Shown: positions 1 to 22,998 of the stretch, one piece after another | Numbering within the stretch: the first letter of the stretch is position 1 | How the letters are laid out: every line of letters starts with the position of its first letter | Assembly (NCBI GenBank): GCA_905250125.1 | Contig: CAJNOL010001337.1 | Coordinates: 1 to 64,000 of the forward strand | Direction of reading: 5' to 3' | DNA from: Rotaria sordida | Lineage: Eukaryota > Rotifera > Eurotatoria > Philodinida > Philodinidae | Length of the DNA: 64,000 nucleotides | Translations under genes and position numbers: made by a program | The notes under the pieces: generated by a model | What the model saw: only the letters and a program-made list of their open reading frames with translations | Database searches by the model: none | Told to the model about the DNA's origin: nothing

Positions 1-2508
1 TCGAATTAGACTGTCTCAGATTGTATACATTGTTCGAATATTTATGTGAACGAAAATCACTATCAATGAAACATATATTCTTCGAATGATAATGAATTTT
101 GATTTATAGGAAATTGATCAAGACTGAATCGCATTATTTCAAAGAATATAAACATTCAATGGGTCTTCACACTACTGCAGATTCATCATTTTCGAAGAAG
201 TAAATGTCATCTGTGTTGAATGATACAAAACAATGACTATAGTATTGATTTATATTATATTACTACAACAATATAATCTTTGATAGCCGATTGTTTTCAG
301 AGTTTACTATTGGACTTCACTAACGTTTATTCATCTGAGTAAAGATGAATCTGACAAATATGTGATGACTTGAAATCATTGAAAAACATGCTATATAACA
401 ATGTATACTCTTCGTTTATCAATTCAATGAGATATACGTGAACCAGTAGCATTTTGCATAAGACAAACAGTGATTCTGGATAAGATGATAATTTCTTTAG
501 GATTTTTCATTTCTCTTAATTGTTGTTCATGTGTTTAATATATGTAGTCAAGAAATTATTAAATTATAAAAATTATTTTTTTAAATTAATTCGGATTCTC
601 ATAATGAAATAGTTCGCAAGATAATAAACGTCACGATTTCAATCGAATCAACAATTAATTCAACAATCGTTAATATAGATCGAGATTGTTCATAACCGAT
701 ATTTTTCGATATTTTTCTTCAATTGATAATCGATTCAGATATGTCACGAATAACAACATGATTTTTATTTCGAAAGATAAGCATCATAGATCGACACTGT
801 TTCAACAGAAATTATTCTCTTTTTTTTCCATTGTTTACTTAATCTTAACTTTCGGTAATTGAAATCAGTCAAAGAATAGCATAGTTGTAATTAAATATTC
901 TTAGGATTTTGTTGTTCGCATAAACTATAGAAATGACATTTGGATATTTAAAGGGAACAAGAACGAACTTTAACAGCTACTTAATTTGAAATGTTACTTA
1001 AAGACACATAAGGACCATTTATAAAGAACATCCAGGCCCAGAATGAAGGGTGAGATAAGACGTATCTTAACATTCAGATGCTAATTACGATTTCGTTTAT
1101 TGTTGTTTTTTTTTTCAGTATTCTTCGAGTAAAATCAATTCTATGAGGAATCATCTAGGAATAAACTGCACAGATGAAATCTACATCAGTCATCTGATAG
1201 AAAAATGAATATTTCTTTTGCAAATACGCTTTTTCGACATATTTTTTGACAACTGAACATTCGAGTGTAGAGTAGTGGGAATCAGTCAACAGTGGGCATT
1301 TTCAAGCAAAGGAAGAAGTCAAAAAATGTGATTTTTATCTGGATGTCTTTTATGGTTTACTCTATACTAGAAAAACATCTTTCTTATCGTTGATTGTCAA
1401 CTTTCTAAATTATTGAAGACAAGTATTCACATCGACTCTACAGTCTTGTCATTAAGATCTATAATGTAAAATGATAATAGTATGGTAAGACATGTCAAAT
1501 AAACTTGTATATATTCCATGAAGTTCTGCATATGTTGAAGTATTTCTCTTACATGAAGATTGTTGTTTTTTCTTCTCATTCTTGAAAATAATATTATTTT
1601 TCAAATATGTCAGAAAACCTTTTCGAATAACATAAATATCTTATATCAAAGACAAATTACACATTTTTTTTATTCACAAAAATATATGTAAGATTAAAGA
1701 ACATGCAATTAATCAATGCAAATCTTATTGAGATATAATCACGTACAAAAATGCTTTATCTATGAAAATCACAATTTAATAATAATGAACAACAACAAAG
1801 AGTATTTAATCATATCAGAAGACAATGGTTTCCTGCATATGTGTCTTTCTTTTTGCTTTGTTAAACTTTTTTCTTCTAGTTAATCGTCATAATCATATAT
1901 CAATATAAATGTATTTAAAGAATTAAAGAATAAGCTTTTCAAAGACAAAAACATATATGATGTCTGAAGATTTTCATATTGACTTGCGTAGATTCTTCTT
2001 TGAAACGTAGATAAATCATTGAAGAAATAATTATTTCCTCTTGCTATTGAATGTCGTTCTTCAAATAAATAATAACATAGTTCTTCTTTTTTTTTTGTAA
2101 GATATTTGATGAATTTCAAGAAGCAGAATCTCATTTTTAAAAATGTTTTACCAAGAATTCAGATACTTGTTCAATTGCTGGCCAACCAAATGATGAAAAC
2201 TGTAGGTTCCCTATATTTTGTTCTTTTCAAAATTCATTCGAAAAAACATCGGCCTGTCTTATATTTTGACCTTTAAAATAATATAATTATATAGTAATAT
2301 AAAATAAAAAAGTAAATCGAATTTAATTTTACTGTCTATTTAAAATAAATTTAAGCATTGATATGATGAGCGCAAGATTTATTTTAACTATAAATGTAAT
2401 GCCTATCAATGAATTGAAATTACATTCAAAAACAAAAATAGACTTAGTAAAAGAAAAATAAATAATAAAAAACAAATGACCACCGTCGAAAAAATGAAAT
2501 TAATGATA
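1..2508. other. Non-coding flank downstream of the ORP2 gene
   Basis: AT-rich sequence beyond the 3' end of the minus-strand oxysterol-binding protein gene. Short open frames such as 1880-2134 have no recognisable motif, no splice partners and low-complexity composition. I see no gene in it. Its proximal part should hold the 3' UTR of the neighbouring gene. Confidence 0.5.
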
Positions 2509-5500
2509 CTAATAGATGTCTGGACAATTGGTCCAATTTCGTTGCCAATATTTTTCGTTTGATACCCATACTTCATGTCCTGTTGCTTCTTGTTTAACAA
2601 GACGAAACCATCTAAAATAAAGTAAAGAAAAATACAATAATAAAATTGTCAAACAAATTTTATTAATATAATAGACTAGTAACTCAGAGAGGTTTAAAGA
2701 ATAACTAATAATCTATTCAAGAACAAGGAACATAAGATATGTTTTATATATAGAGCGTTATATGACAGCAACTAGTTTTTTTCCTTTGCAATATTCTCAT
2801 AATCCATATCATTTTTTTAACTTCTATACATGCTGTAATTTTCGCTATTCTACAATGAATATAGTTTTCATCATCAATCACATATGTGACTAATTGTTGA
2901 TTTTCAACAAGAAATATACCTTGGTTGCCATTCTTCTCGACGTTTTTCCATTGCATGTCTAGTTTCACGTTGTTTTTCTTCAAGACGATTTTTTTCTTGT
3001 CCAGCTACATCAATATCACCTTCTTCCATTTTACGAATATCTGGACGAAATCGTGAATCCGTTGGTGGTAATGATAGACGTAGTTTTTCATCTTCTGTCC
3101 ATTCATTAAGTGCCATAGTAAATAATGAAAAATTATAATACTATTAAAAAAAAAAATGTTTATATCTATTTTCAAAAGAAAAAAAGAAAGAAAATTCTTT
3201 AATCTTTACTTGATCTGCATACTCTAATTTTGGTATAATTCGCCAAAGTGTTATTGAATTTGGTGGAAGATTAAGTTGTTCATGTGATGGATCAACATCT
3301 GGTACTTCTTCATCTAGATCAACATTATCTGCTGATGATGCTGAATTTCCAGCTTGTTCTTGTGGATATTTTGCAGCATTTTTTGCATCTTTTTTTTGTT
3401 GTTTTAAAAATGCATCAAATTGCTCGATATCAATTGAATATAATGCATCTGTCCAAAAACCATATAAACCACGTACTTTATGTTTACTAGATACAAAAAA
3501 AAAATGAAACTATAATATTATTAAAACAAATATTTCCTACTGTGAATCAATAATATGCCCTTCAACTTTATGTAATTCTTTTGTTGACCATGAATATGGT
3601 TTAAAATGTATGGTAGCTTTCATTTTATTTGAATGATTTATAATTTCCATAGTACCATGCTATAATATTCAATATTTATAAATCTTAAATTAAGAATTTA
3701 ATAAACTTACATATTCAAACCAAAGTCGACCAACAACAATATTATGAATTGTACAAGTTACACTTGACCATGTATAAACTTCTCTATGTCTTTAATAAAA
3801 AGAATATAAAATAGAGATTTCTAAGATTATTTATCATTTATTTTATTGTGAAACACGATCTAAAAAGAGTATGAGATGTAGAGTGTAGAAATTTTCATCC
3901 CTTCTTCACAGATCATGACAGACATTACTATGGAAACGTCACAAACACCTTAGTAACGCTATCCCGCTCGCACTATGCGTTCAGGCAGACATTGAGTAAG
4001 AAAAATGAAAGTAAACTTTTCATCAATTCAAATAATGGTACATATATTGCAAAATATACTCTATCTATTGGCATAAAAGTTTTTGTTACGAATTTCAAGT
4101 AGAGTGAAGAAAGTCCACCAATGAAAACTTAGCTTGAAAACATGCTTGTCAGTAAAAAAAAATCAGATTTTTGCGTAAGACTCAGCCGATCGGTAGGTCA
4201 AAACAGTACATGTTCCGAGCTGGCCTAGTGTCCTCTATCAATTCGTAACACAAAATTAAATCTGAGCTAATAAATATCTAAGAAAAAAAGCGAAAATGTT
4301 TCTATAGTGATTCTTCGAATAGCCAAGCTGACAAGGGAATGTTTTCAACTAATCAATTGCTTTTGAGTTCGAGCTCTATACATTTTTTCGACTTTAATAT
4401 TACGGGAAGAAAACATCCCACTTACAAATAAATCTGTCTGTGGACAAAATCTCAGATCGAAATACTCTCATTCGATTTGTTAGTATATACGATGCCATGG
4501 ACTAAAATTTCATTAAAATGTCTATAACTCTGAACAAAAAGGTCTAAGAGAACTTGTCCTTTTGAGATTTTTTCATATCTCACTGTAGTCTATCGTATTT
4601 CACATTTTAATCCAGTAAGAATCGCACTAACAGTTTTCTTTTTACCGTTTAAGTTCAAGTGTTAATAATCCTTTTGGATTTACTTCCATATTTTTGACTG
4701 AAAATTTTGCTTTTGGTAAAATACTTCCATAAAATCTCCACCGTGCACCACCATCTTTTGATTCACATGTAAATGCACTTACAGGTGGATGATGACTAAC
4801 TTGTTCACTTACATAACGAAATGGTAAATCATCACTATATACAAAATAAAAACAAGGAAAAAATTATAGATAAACAAAAACTGTATTTTACTAACCGCAT
4901 GAATTCATATGTTTCACCAAGTAATGGATTAAATGGTTTTGATAAACGATCAATATTACCGGCAATTGATGATACAGCAAATGCAGCAACATACTTTTGA
5001 AATAGAAAAAAAAAAAAATTTTTTTGAAACTACTCATAAACATCCACATTTCAGATAACAAAAATTTATGTCGTATGAAGTAGATGAGACAATCGTTTAC
5101 TGAATTTTTAAACAATAACTATCAACTTCTCGCACTATTCGTGAGATATAAGTGGTTTTTGATAATTGAATATCTCGTCATTTGAGCTAAAATTTTCATA
5201 ACATTCTACTTCCAAATAGGCCAACGGTAGACAAAATTTTAGTCCGAAATACTCTCATTCAATGTTTTACTGTATACCATACTATAAGTTTTTATCCTAA
5301 TAAAATAACTAGAATTCAAGAGACTTATTCGTTTGAGGGTTTCATATCACACAGGGTCTATCTTATGCATAGAATCCCAACTCAAAAACGATTAATCATT
5401 TAGAAGAGTTTTCTCATCAGATGAGTATACTCATAGTTAAAGATTGACGGTGTAATGCATTGAAGAAATTACAATACTATATAAAGATAATATTCGTACG

Positions 5501-8500
5501 AAATGATTGAAATCTGGACAAAAACAAAACAGGTGACCATGTGATTTACATTTCTAATTAGAAATCAAGGACGCACTACAATTTGTCGTCGTACATCATT
5601 GCACGAGAAATATCTGTACTGTGTTTTTATGTCACTTTGTCATCGTATTTATCATTGTTTATTTTTTATCTAATGTTACTTCTATTTACTCGTTACCTAT
5701 TCTAAAATTACCTGCATTCGCATGACTGGATCGGTACATTCATCAGCTTTATCAATTAAATATGAATACAGAACATTTTCTGTAAAACGTTGTAAAAATG
5801 AAACAGGCTCATTCCAAGCAATTGGCATTGTTATTTTAGATAATTCCTAAAATTTAAAAATTATTTTTTATTTTTGTTTTTGTTTCGTATGATATTTACT
5901 TTTCCAATGCATTGTTTAAGTATACTCCAAATACTTATTTGTGATCGATCAAACATTGATACAGGAAGTTTTGCTCTAAATTATAATACAAAAGTTTTAT
6001 TGCTTGTGATCGGTATTAGATTGATGAGAGAAGTTTCTCAATTGATTAAACACTTTTGAGTCAAGACTATGTGCATCATGTAGATCTATATAAGCTATGA
6101 ATACCATGGAAAAAGTTCAAGCTCTTAGCTTATTACTGCCGAACAGAATTTTGTAGAGAAATCATAACTAAACATTTAATATTTTTTATAAAAAATAAAA
6201 TATACTTGTAACGTCTAAAATGAAATATTGTTTCCTAGATATTTTACATGATTTGATAGAGTTTGACAAGTTCTGCGAGAATATGAATATCAAAAGAAAA
6301 CTCTGTGCTTGTTTCCAATATCAAACTTGGAGAAAATCAAAAAGACTAATAAAAACTGCATGTATCCAATTTTAGAGAGAGTCAATTGAACTTTCAATAA
6401 TACTAGCTGATCGATGTTTCGTCTATTCATGCAGCTCGGAAAGATTATTTTGACCTTCATTATATGACATTGCATCTCTGAAACATCAATTAACAGTTGA
6501 TCAACTAAAATTATTGAAAGTTAACCATACTATCTCATGCAAAATATGTGAGATTTTTATTAGTCTCCCTAATTTCCTCCAAGTTTTGTATTGAAAATAG
6601 AATGAAAATTGTTTTTTGATATCGATATTCTTGAAGAGTTTACCGAACCGTGTAAAATATCTAGAAAACAATATTTCACTTCAGATGTTACAAGCATATT
6701 TTATTTTTTTCCAAAAAATATAAAATGCTAAGTCATGATTAATAAAACAACTATAACTTTTCATGATGTTGATATAATTCGAATTATTTTCTTTTCATAT
6801 GATAACTTTAATTTTTCTCTACAAAACTCTATATTTCAGTCAACTATCTATATATGACTTCATATAGATAATGTCAATTTACAGAGAATGGTTGAAACTT
6901 TTGTAACATCCTTGATGTTCGTTAAGGCTTGTTTCTCTACAAATTGTCGTGGATGCACATAATTCTGGCTCAAAAATAATTAATCAATTGAAGAAACTTT
7001 TCTCGTGAGATTAGAAAAAGTCAAATATGTATTCATTTTATCGTATTATTCGATTGTTATAGAATATTCGAACGAGTCTCAAGAGAAGATATCTCTTTGT
7101 CAAATGTACTCATTGATATGTATATACAAAATAGATATAATTGAATCATATTTAATAACACTATTCAAAATTAATAAATCATCTGTAGTACATATAACGT
7201 ACCTTCCAGCATTTCTCTGTAAAGTTGGATATAAGTTCTCCATAGATGTCATATTGATAAAAATAATAGATGAATAATATTTTGAAAGAAAAATGTTTTT
7301 CTATAAATGTATTGTAAATAATGAATCGATCATATATTTATATACTTCGATATATAAAGATTGATAAAAACAAAGAAAAAAAAAAAAGAACCAAAAATAA
7401 ACTTGCTTATAAATCGTTAAGTCGAATGCATAAAAAAAAGCAATTATGATGAAGAGATACATAATAGTATAGGTAAAATGCAATACTTTCATATGATTTT
7501 TGTACTCATTCATCCGTATAAATAATGTTTATATGTATATGAATATAAGCGACGCCTTATATCTTTTTCTTTTTTTTTTATATTGACTCATCGAAGAAGA
7601 AAAGAAAAAGATAGTTACATATTTATTTATTTATTTATTCTTCTTAGATCACGCCATTAGTTTTTCTATTATTAATAACTCAAAGAAGAGTGATACTTAC
7701 CGACCATATTGTTTTCGACATATAATATTCCAACTTCTCATTAAATCTCGTTGAATACTGGCAGTATAATGATCGATATCTATGTAATGAAAAAAAAAAG
7801 CAAATTATTCATATATATATGTATATATTGAGAGAGAATTTCTAAAATGTTTATCTCTTTTAGTGCATTTTTTTCCTTTTACAAAATCATCATAAAGAAA
7901 TATATTAGAAAATAGTAGAGTTTTTTCAGTAGGATATTTCTGTTTATTTATTTACTTGCTAAAGTTAACTTTAAAAAACTTCGTAATAATTTAGACTGAT
8001 TAACCTAGGTGTTATAATGTCGTCATCTTTTTGATAAACATTTAATTACATAAAATAGACTTAGTTAAACATGTTGAACTTAGATAATTTTAACTGAATT
8101 TTTGTCTAGATATCATTTCTTGATTAGTTATTGTTCGAAAACCGATTGAAATATCGATCAATGATCGAAAATGAATTGCTTCGAAATGTTCGAAACAAGA
8201 TAAAATTGACTTGAAACTAGTAGATTTCAAATTCTGATTACCTTAAACTTCAAGAATACACGTTACTAATTAGAAATAAACTGTAAAAATAGGTAATTAT
8301 TCATATTCACAGTAGAATTTATCAGTGTAACGAAAGCTAGATTGAAATCATGTATAAAAAAAAAAGTATCGTAACTAACATTTCATGTCACAGTTTAATG
8401 TATTGCAAATTGCATCCTAAAGTATAGCATATACGAGACATTTTATATTATTATCTATTTTTGAAGGTTGTAATCTTTTATGAATCATACTTATTATACT

Positions 8501-9413
8501 TTCGAGTATATATTAGTTTACTTATTTTATGAAGTTTTTTTATAAAATGAAATTATGACCATACTTAAATTTATTTGTAGTATTTCACAGAACCTCCTAT
8601 CTAACCTAAGATATTTAACTCTCTTCTAGTTCATCGAGACAAGTTTTGTTCTTCGATTTTAATCAAATACCAATATTTTATTCCGAGTTTCACCTCTGAA
8701 ATAATCATTTCATATTCTGAAAAAAGAGCTAGATTACAATATTGAAGAGACTGACAATCTACTCTTCGAAGAATTGAGTCTGACTCGATGGGAAAGAGTG
8801 ATAGTGCTGCTCCGCCTAGGGAATCTCATTAGATAAAATACTGTGAAAAATATATTCGAAAATTTCTATCAAAATAGCACAGAAATAATGTAGGTCAAAA
8901 ACAAAACTACTCTTAAATATTTCTAAAGTTTTTCATCTAATACTATTATCATACTAAAATACAAATATTGAGTTTGAAATGAAATCTTTAGAGTTTTTCA
9001 AAAGATTATAATTCAACTAAGAAGAGAAAATTTTCTCAATAAAATCGCATTTTTCTGCTTATTTATTCGGGATAAAAACTGAAGAAGAAGATATCAAATT
9101 TTTTATCTCTTAAAAAAAGAAACTCATATATAGACTAAGAAAAATATTAAAAATTGAATTCAATAGATAAGTTTTTAAATATCCGTACGTCATTTTTGAA
9201 ATAAACTATTCGATAATTTCTTTACAATTTAGTCTACATAAAAACCTTTTTTTTTCTAAATAGAATTTAATATTTCCAATATTTGAAAATAAAATTTCAT
9301 TCGAATTTAAAAAAAAAAAAAATCTTCAAATTTCTCATTTAAATTAATATTATTTAAATACCGTCGGCATCGAAGAATTCATCACTATCGTCAACATGAT
9401 GATTATTATCCAT
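2509..9413 (-). CDS. OSBPL2: Oxysterol-binding protein-related protein, ORP2 type (10 exons)
   Basis: Lipid-transfer protein of the OSBP/ORP family, which moves sterol and phosphoinositide between the ER and other membranes. Exons on the minus strand: 9413-9362, 7779-7701, 5846-5712, 4993-4896, 4834-4646, 3789-3711, 3659-3541, 3486-3210, 3140-2920, 2611-2509. Seen: the N-terminus contains DEFFDAD, a FFAT-like motif that in this family binds VAP proteins at the [10 protein letters not shown] is followed by the family signature EQVSHHPP, then [12 protein letters not shown], and the end is NCPDIY. There is no PH domain or ankyrin repeat, so it matches the short ORP2/ORP1S form; about 450 residues against 480 in human ORP2. 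All exon phases agree from ELSKITMP to the stop. Between exons 2 and 3 they differ by one base (see findings), so the extreme N-terminus is less certain. Introns of 0.7-1.9 kb carry repeat elements. Confidence 0.9.
4430..4610. repeat. Dispersed repeat copy in an ORP2 intron
   Basis: This stretch, with GGACAAAATCTCAGATCG and later CTATAACTCTGAACAAAA, reads as a diverged copy of 34013-34175 inside the foldback element in the TAO kinase intron. A second copy in the next large intron is at about 5228-5370. Boundaries are approximate. Confidence 0.55.
5228..5425. repeat. Dispersed repeat copy in an ORP2 intron
   Basis: Shares the GACAAAAT..GAAATACTCTCATTC core with 4440-4490. It ends near 5425 with a segment (CTCAAAAACGATTAATCA then TTTTCTCATCAGATGA) resembling the right terminal repeat of the element at 6016-7013. 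It is probably the decayed end of a related element. Confidence 0.5.
6016..7013. mobile_element. Foldback/MITE-like element in an ORP2 intron
   Basis: An imperfect palindrome of about 1 kb. The left end (GAGAGAAGTTTCTCAATTG, near 6026) matches the reverse complement of the right end (CAATTGAAGAAACTTTTCTC, near 6986). Further in, 6165-6255 matches the reverse complement of 6645-6740 over about 90 bases (shared AAATATTGTTTYCTAGATAT). No transposase reading frame is present, so it would be non-autonomous. Parts recur near 5390, 47890 and 61725. Exact ends and target duplication are not clear. Confidence 0.7.
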
Positions 9414-11996
9414 TTGTTATCTATAATTTCAAAAAGATTCATTTTCAAAGAAAAAATAAAATAAAATAAAAGAAATAGATCTAAAATAAGAACGTAATTG
9501 CTTTAGATACATACATAGCTCATATACGTTCTTTTAGTTTGATTATTACAGACAAATAGAAAATATTCATCTTGAAGGACACAGTATATATGTGTTGATC
9601 AAGCGTGACGAATACAAAGACATTTATCACAATAAATAAAATAACAAAATTATATTTAATATTGAATAATTGCAATTTCGAAATGAACTTAATTTTAAAA
9701 ATAATAACTAAAAAAGAGAAAGAAGAAAAAAAAAACGATTCATTCTCATTTCTCTTACATTACGAAACTAAAAGAAAGAACAGAAAAATACAAGTATAAC
9801 GTCGAATATTTCATTACTGTCAACCGATGCTTTAATACTCGTGTAATACGAAGAACAGGTTGTTTAACACTACGTTTCGTTTTCTTTTTCTTTTCTCCTT
9901 GTCCCGGTTTTTTTTTCATGTTTTAACATCAATATGGATTTCTTTTTTTTTTTTTTTTCATCATCATTATTTGTGGCATATTGTATTTAACAATGATAAT
10001 AAAAAGGAATGATTTTTTTTTTCTTAAAATGATTCAATGCAAATCTGTTTTGAAAATATGTGTGAGTTTTTTTTTTTGTTTCATCTACGATGGTAAAAGA
10101 GGAAGATAAATATTTGATTTAAATAGAAATGATCTGTCGTTAGATGATACGTTTTGTCATAGTCAAATATATGAGTCAAAATATTCAACTTCGAGATCCG
10201 TTGGATATTTTTTAATTCTATAACGAGTGAATTTCTATGAGATTAAAAAATATTTTAACTCATTATCAAAATTTAACTTGCTGATAAATGAGAAATTAGT
10301 GTCAATAAATTGATTTAAGAGTATTGTAGATTTTTGAAAGTTATTTTTTTGATATTATGAAATTTTCAAGTTAACACAACTTTTGATATTTGTTTTTCAG
10401 AGATGACTACTTAAAAATCTCATATGTCGAAAAAAAAAGACACGGTTTTCTTTTGATTTTGCGACGAGGACACTATACGATAAGATTGTAAATCTGTCAC
10501 TTATTCCCTTAGATTTCATTTTCAATTGGTTAGAAAGATACAACATAAAATCTTGCACACTTCTGCATATTTATTTTGTTTTTTTGTCGAATGAAAAAAA
10601 ATTTTTGAAGACTAAATAATCTATGGGGTTTATTACTTTTGGATAAGAACTATGATTAGAACTCGTCGGATTAGTAGCAGACCTGAAAATTTTGAACCTG
10701 CTAGACTCTAGTCACCGAATACAAAAACAAAACTGGAAAAAAGTATCTCATATCTTCGGAACGACTATCTGATTCCGATAAGAAAATTTCATTGAGAGTA
10801 CCAAAGTACAGTTAGACCAGGTCCGAAAATTTTGCATCCGATGGGATCTAGGTATAGTACGCATAACTTTTTCGTTTGTAAACTTGACATGAAAACTAAT
10901 AGTGAAGGTCAATGTCATTTTTCATGGTTTACAAAACGGCTTATTTATCATGTTTACCGATTAGGTTTTACAGGGTCAGGCCTGTAAGATATTGCTTCGG
11001 CTTGACTCTGCATAATCTTATCGGTAAACATAATCAATACGCCGATTTATAAAGCATGTAAAAGTACCTTGACATAAACTATTAGTTTTGATCTCAAGTT
11101 TACAAATGAAAAAATTATGAGTATCATAGTTATTATCACAAACATCCAGCAGTGATAAACCTCTATATAAGACTGTTTAGTCTTCAAACAGTTAATTTTT
11201 GTATTCAACAAAGAACAAAATAAATACGTTGATATGTGTAGGATTTCACCTGTTATCTATTGAAAGTAAAATACAGGTAGAGGACGACAAACGTTGTATT
11301 ATCAAAACTATTATTGATCAATAATTCAATAAAAATGACTGAAAAATTTTCTCGATCTATTACAAAGATTTTTTATGATCCACTTGAGTCACCAAAAATA
11401 TTCTTCTTTTATTATTTCTCTCAATCAAACTGTTTGAGAAGATATAAATTATCATAATAATTTCAACTAATCAAAAACTAACATCAATATTTCTAAAGAG
11501 ATCATCTTTTACTTCTTTCAATATTATTCGAAATTTTCGTGAACGATTATTTGAATTCTATATCTTACATAATTAATTTTTTTGTTTCTAATATAATCAA
11601 GTATTCATAATTGTGTGTAATTAAATTCAAAAACAGATATATATCATAATCATTTGCAAACAAATAATAATCAATTTCTTCCATTCAAATTTCTTTCCCT
11701 CTAATGGCTATGATCGAATTCCATCTGAAAATACATTATATATATATGTCTCATTCATTTAATTTCATTAATCGATGGAATAAAAAAAGATGGCGCTCTG
11801 TTCTAAATCTTATATATGTACAAGGATAAGTTTTATTTGCTCGTAAAAATAACCAATATAATATGTGATGATGATTTTAATGAATCACAATAATTTATTT
11901 TTCAAAAAAACGGAAAAATATATTCATTTTTGTTTTTTTTAAATTTCATTTTAAAGATTTTCTATTCAACAAATGAGATGAAAATAAAATCTAATC
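9414..11996. other. Divergent intergenic region between ORP2 and USP32 genes
   Basis: Shared upstream region of two genes transcribed away from each other, so it should hold both promoters. It is AT-rich with long T runs. I cannot point to a specific promoter element. A hairpin-forming repeat occupies about 10856-11128 and is listed separately. Confidence 0.5.
10856..11128. repeat. Imperfect inverted repeat (hairpin) about 270 bp
   Basis: The left arm from about 10858 (CGCATAACTTTTTCGTTTGT, then AACTAATAGT, then CATGTTTACCGATTAG) matches the reverse complement of the right arm ending near 11127 (ACAAATGAAAAAATTATGAG). The arms are about 110 bases and diverged. Flanking words such as CCGAAAATTTTGCATCCGAT resemble other dispersed copies near 18695 and 26045. 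Confidence 0.65.

Positions 11997-22998
<11,002 letters not shown>

Noticed and set aside
5395..5425. Hammerhead-ribozyme-like word CTGATGAG on the minus strand
   Set aside because: The core CTGATGA is present, but the matching GAAAC segment and the flanking stems are not; the word is part of a terminal repeat.
7005..7277. 90-residue plus-strand frame inside the ORP2 intron
   Set aside because: AT-driven composition, no motif, overlaps a repeat end, and lies antisense within an intron.
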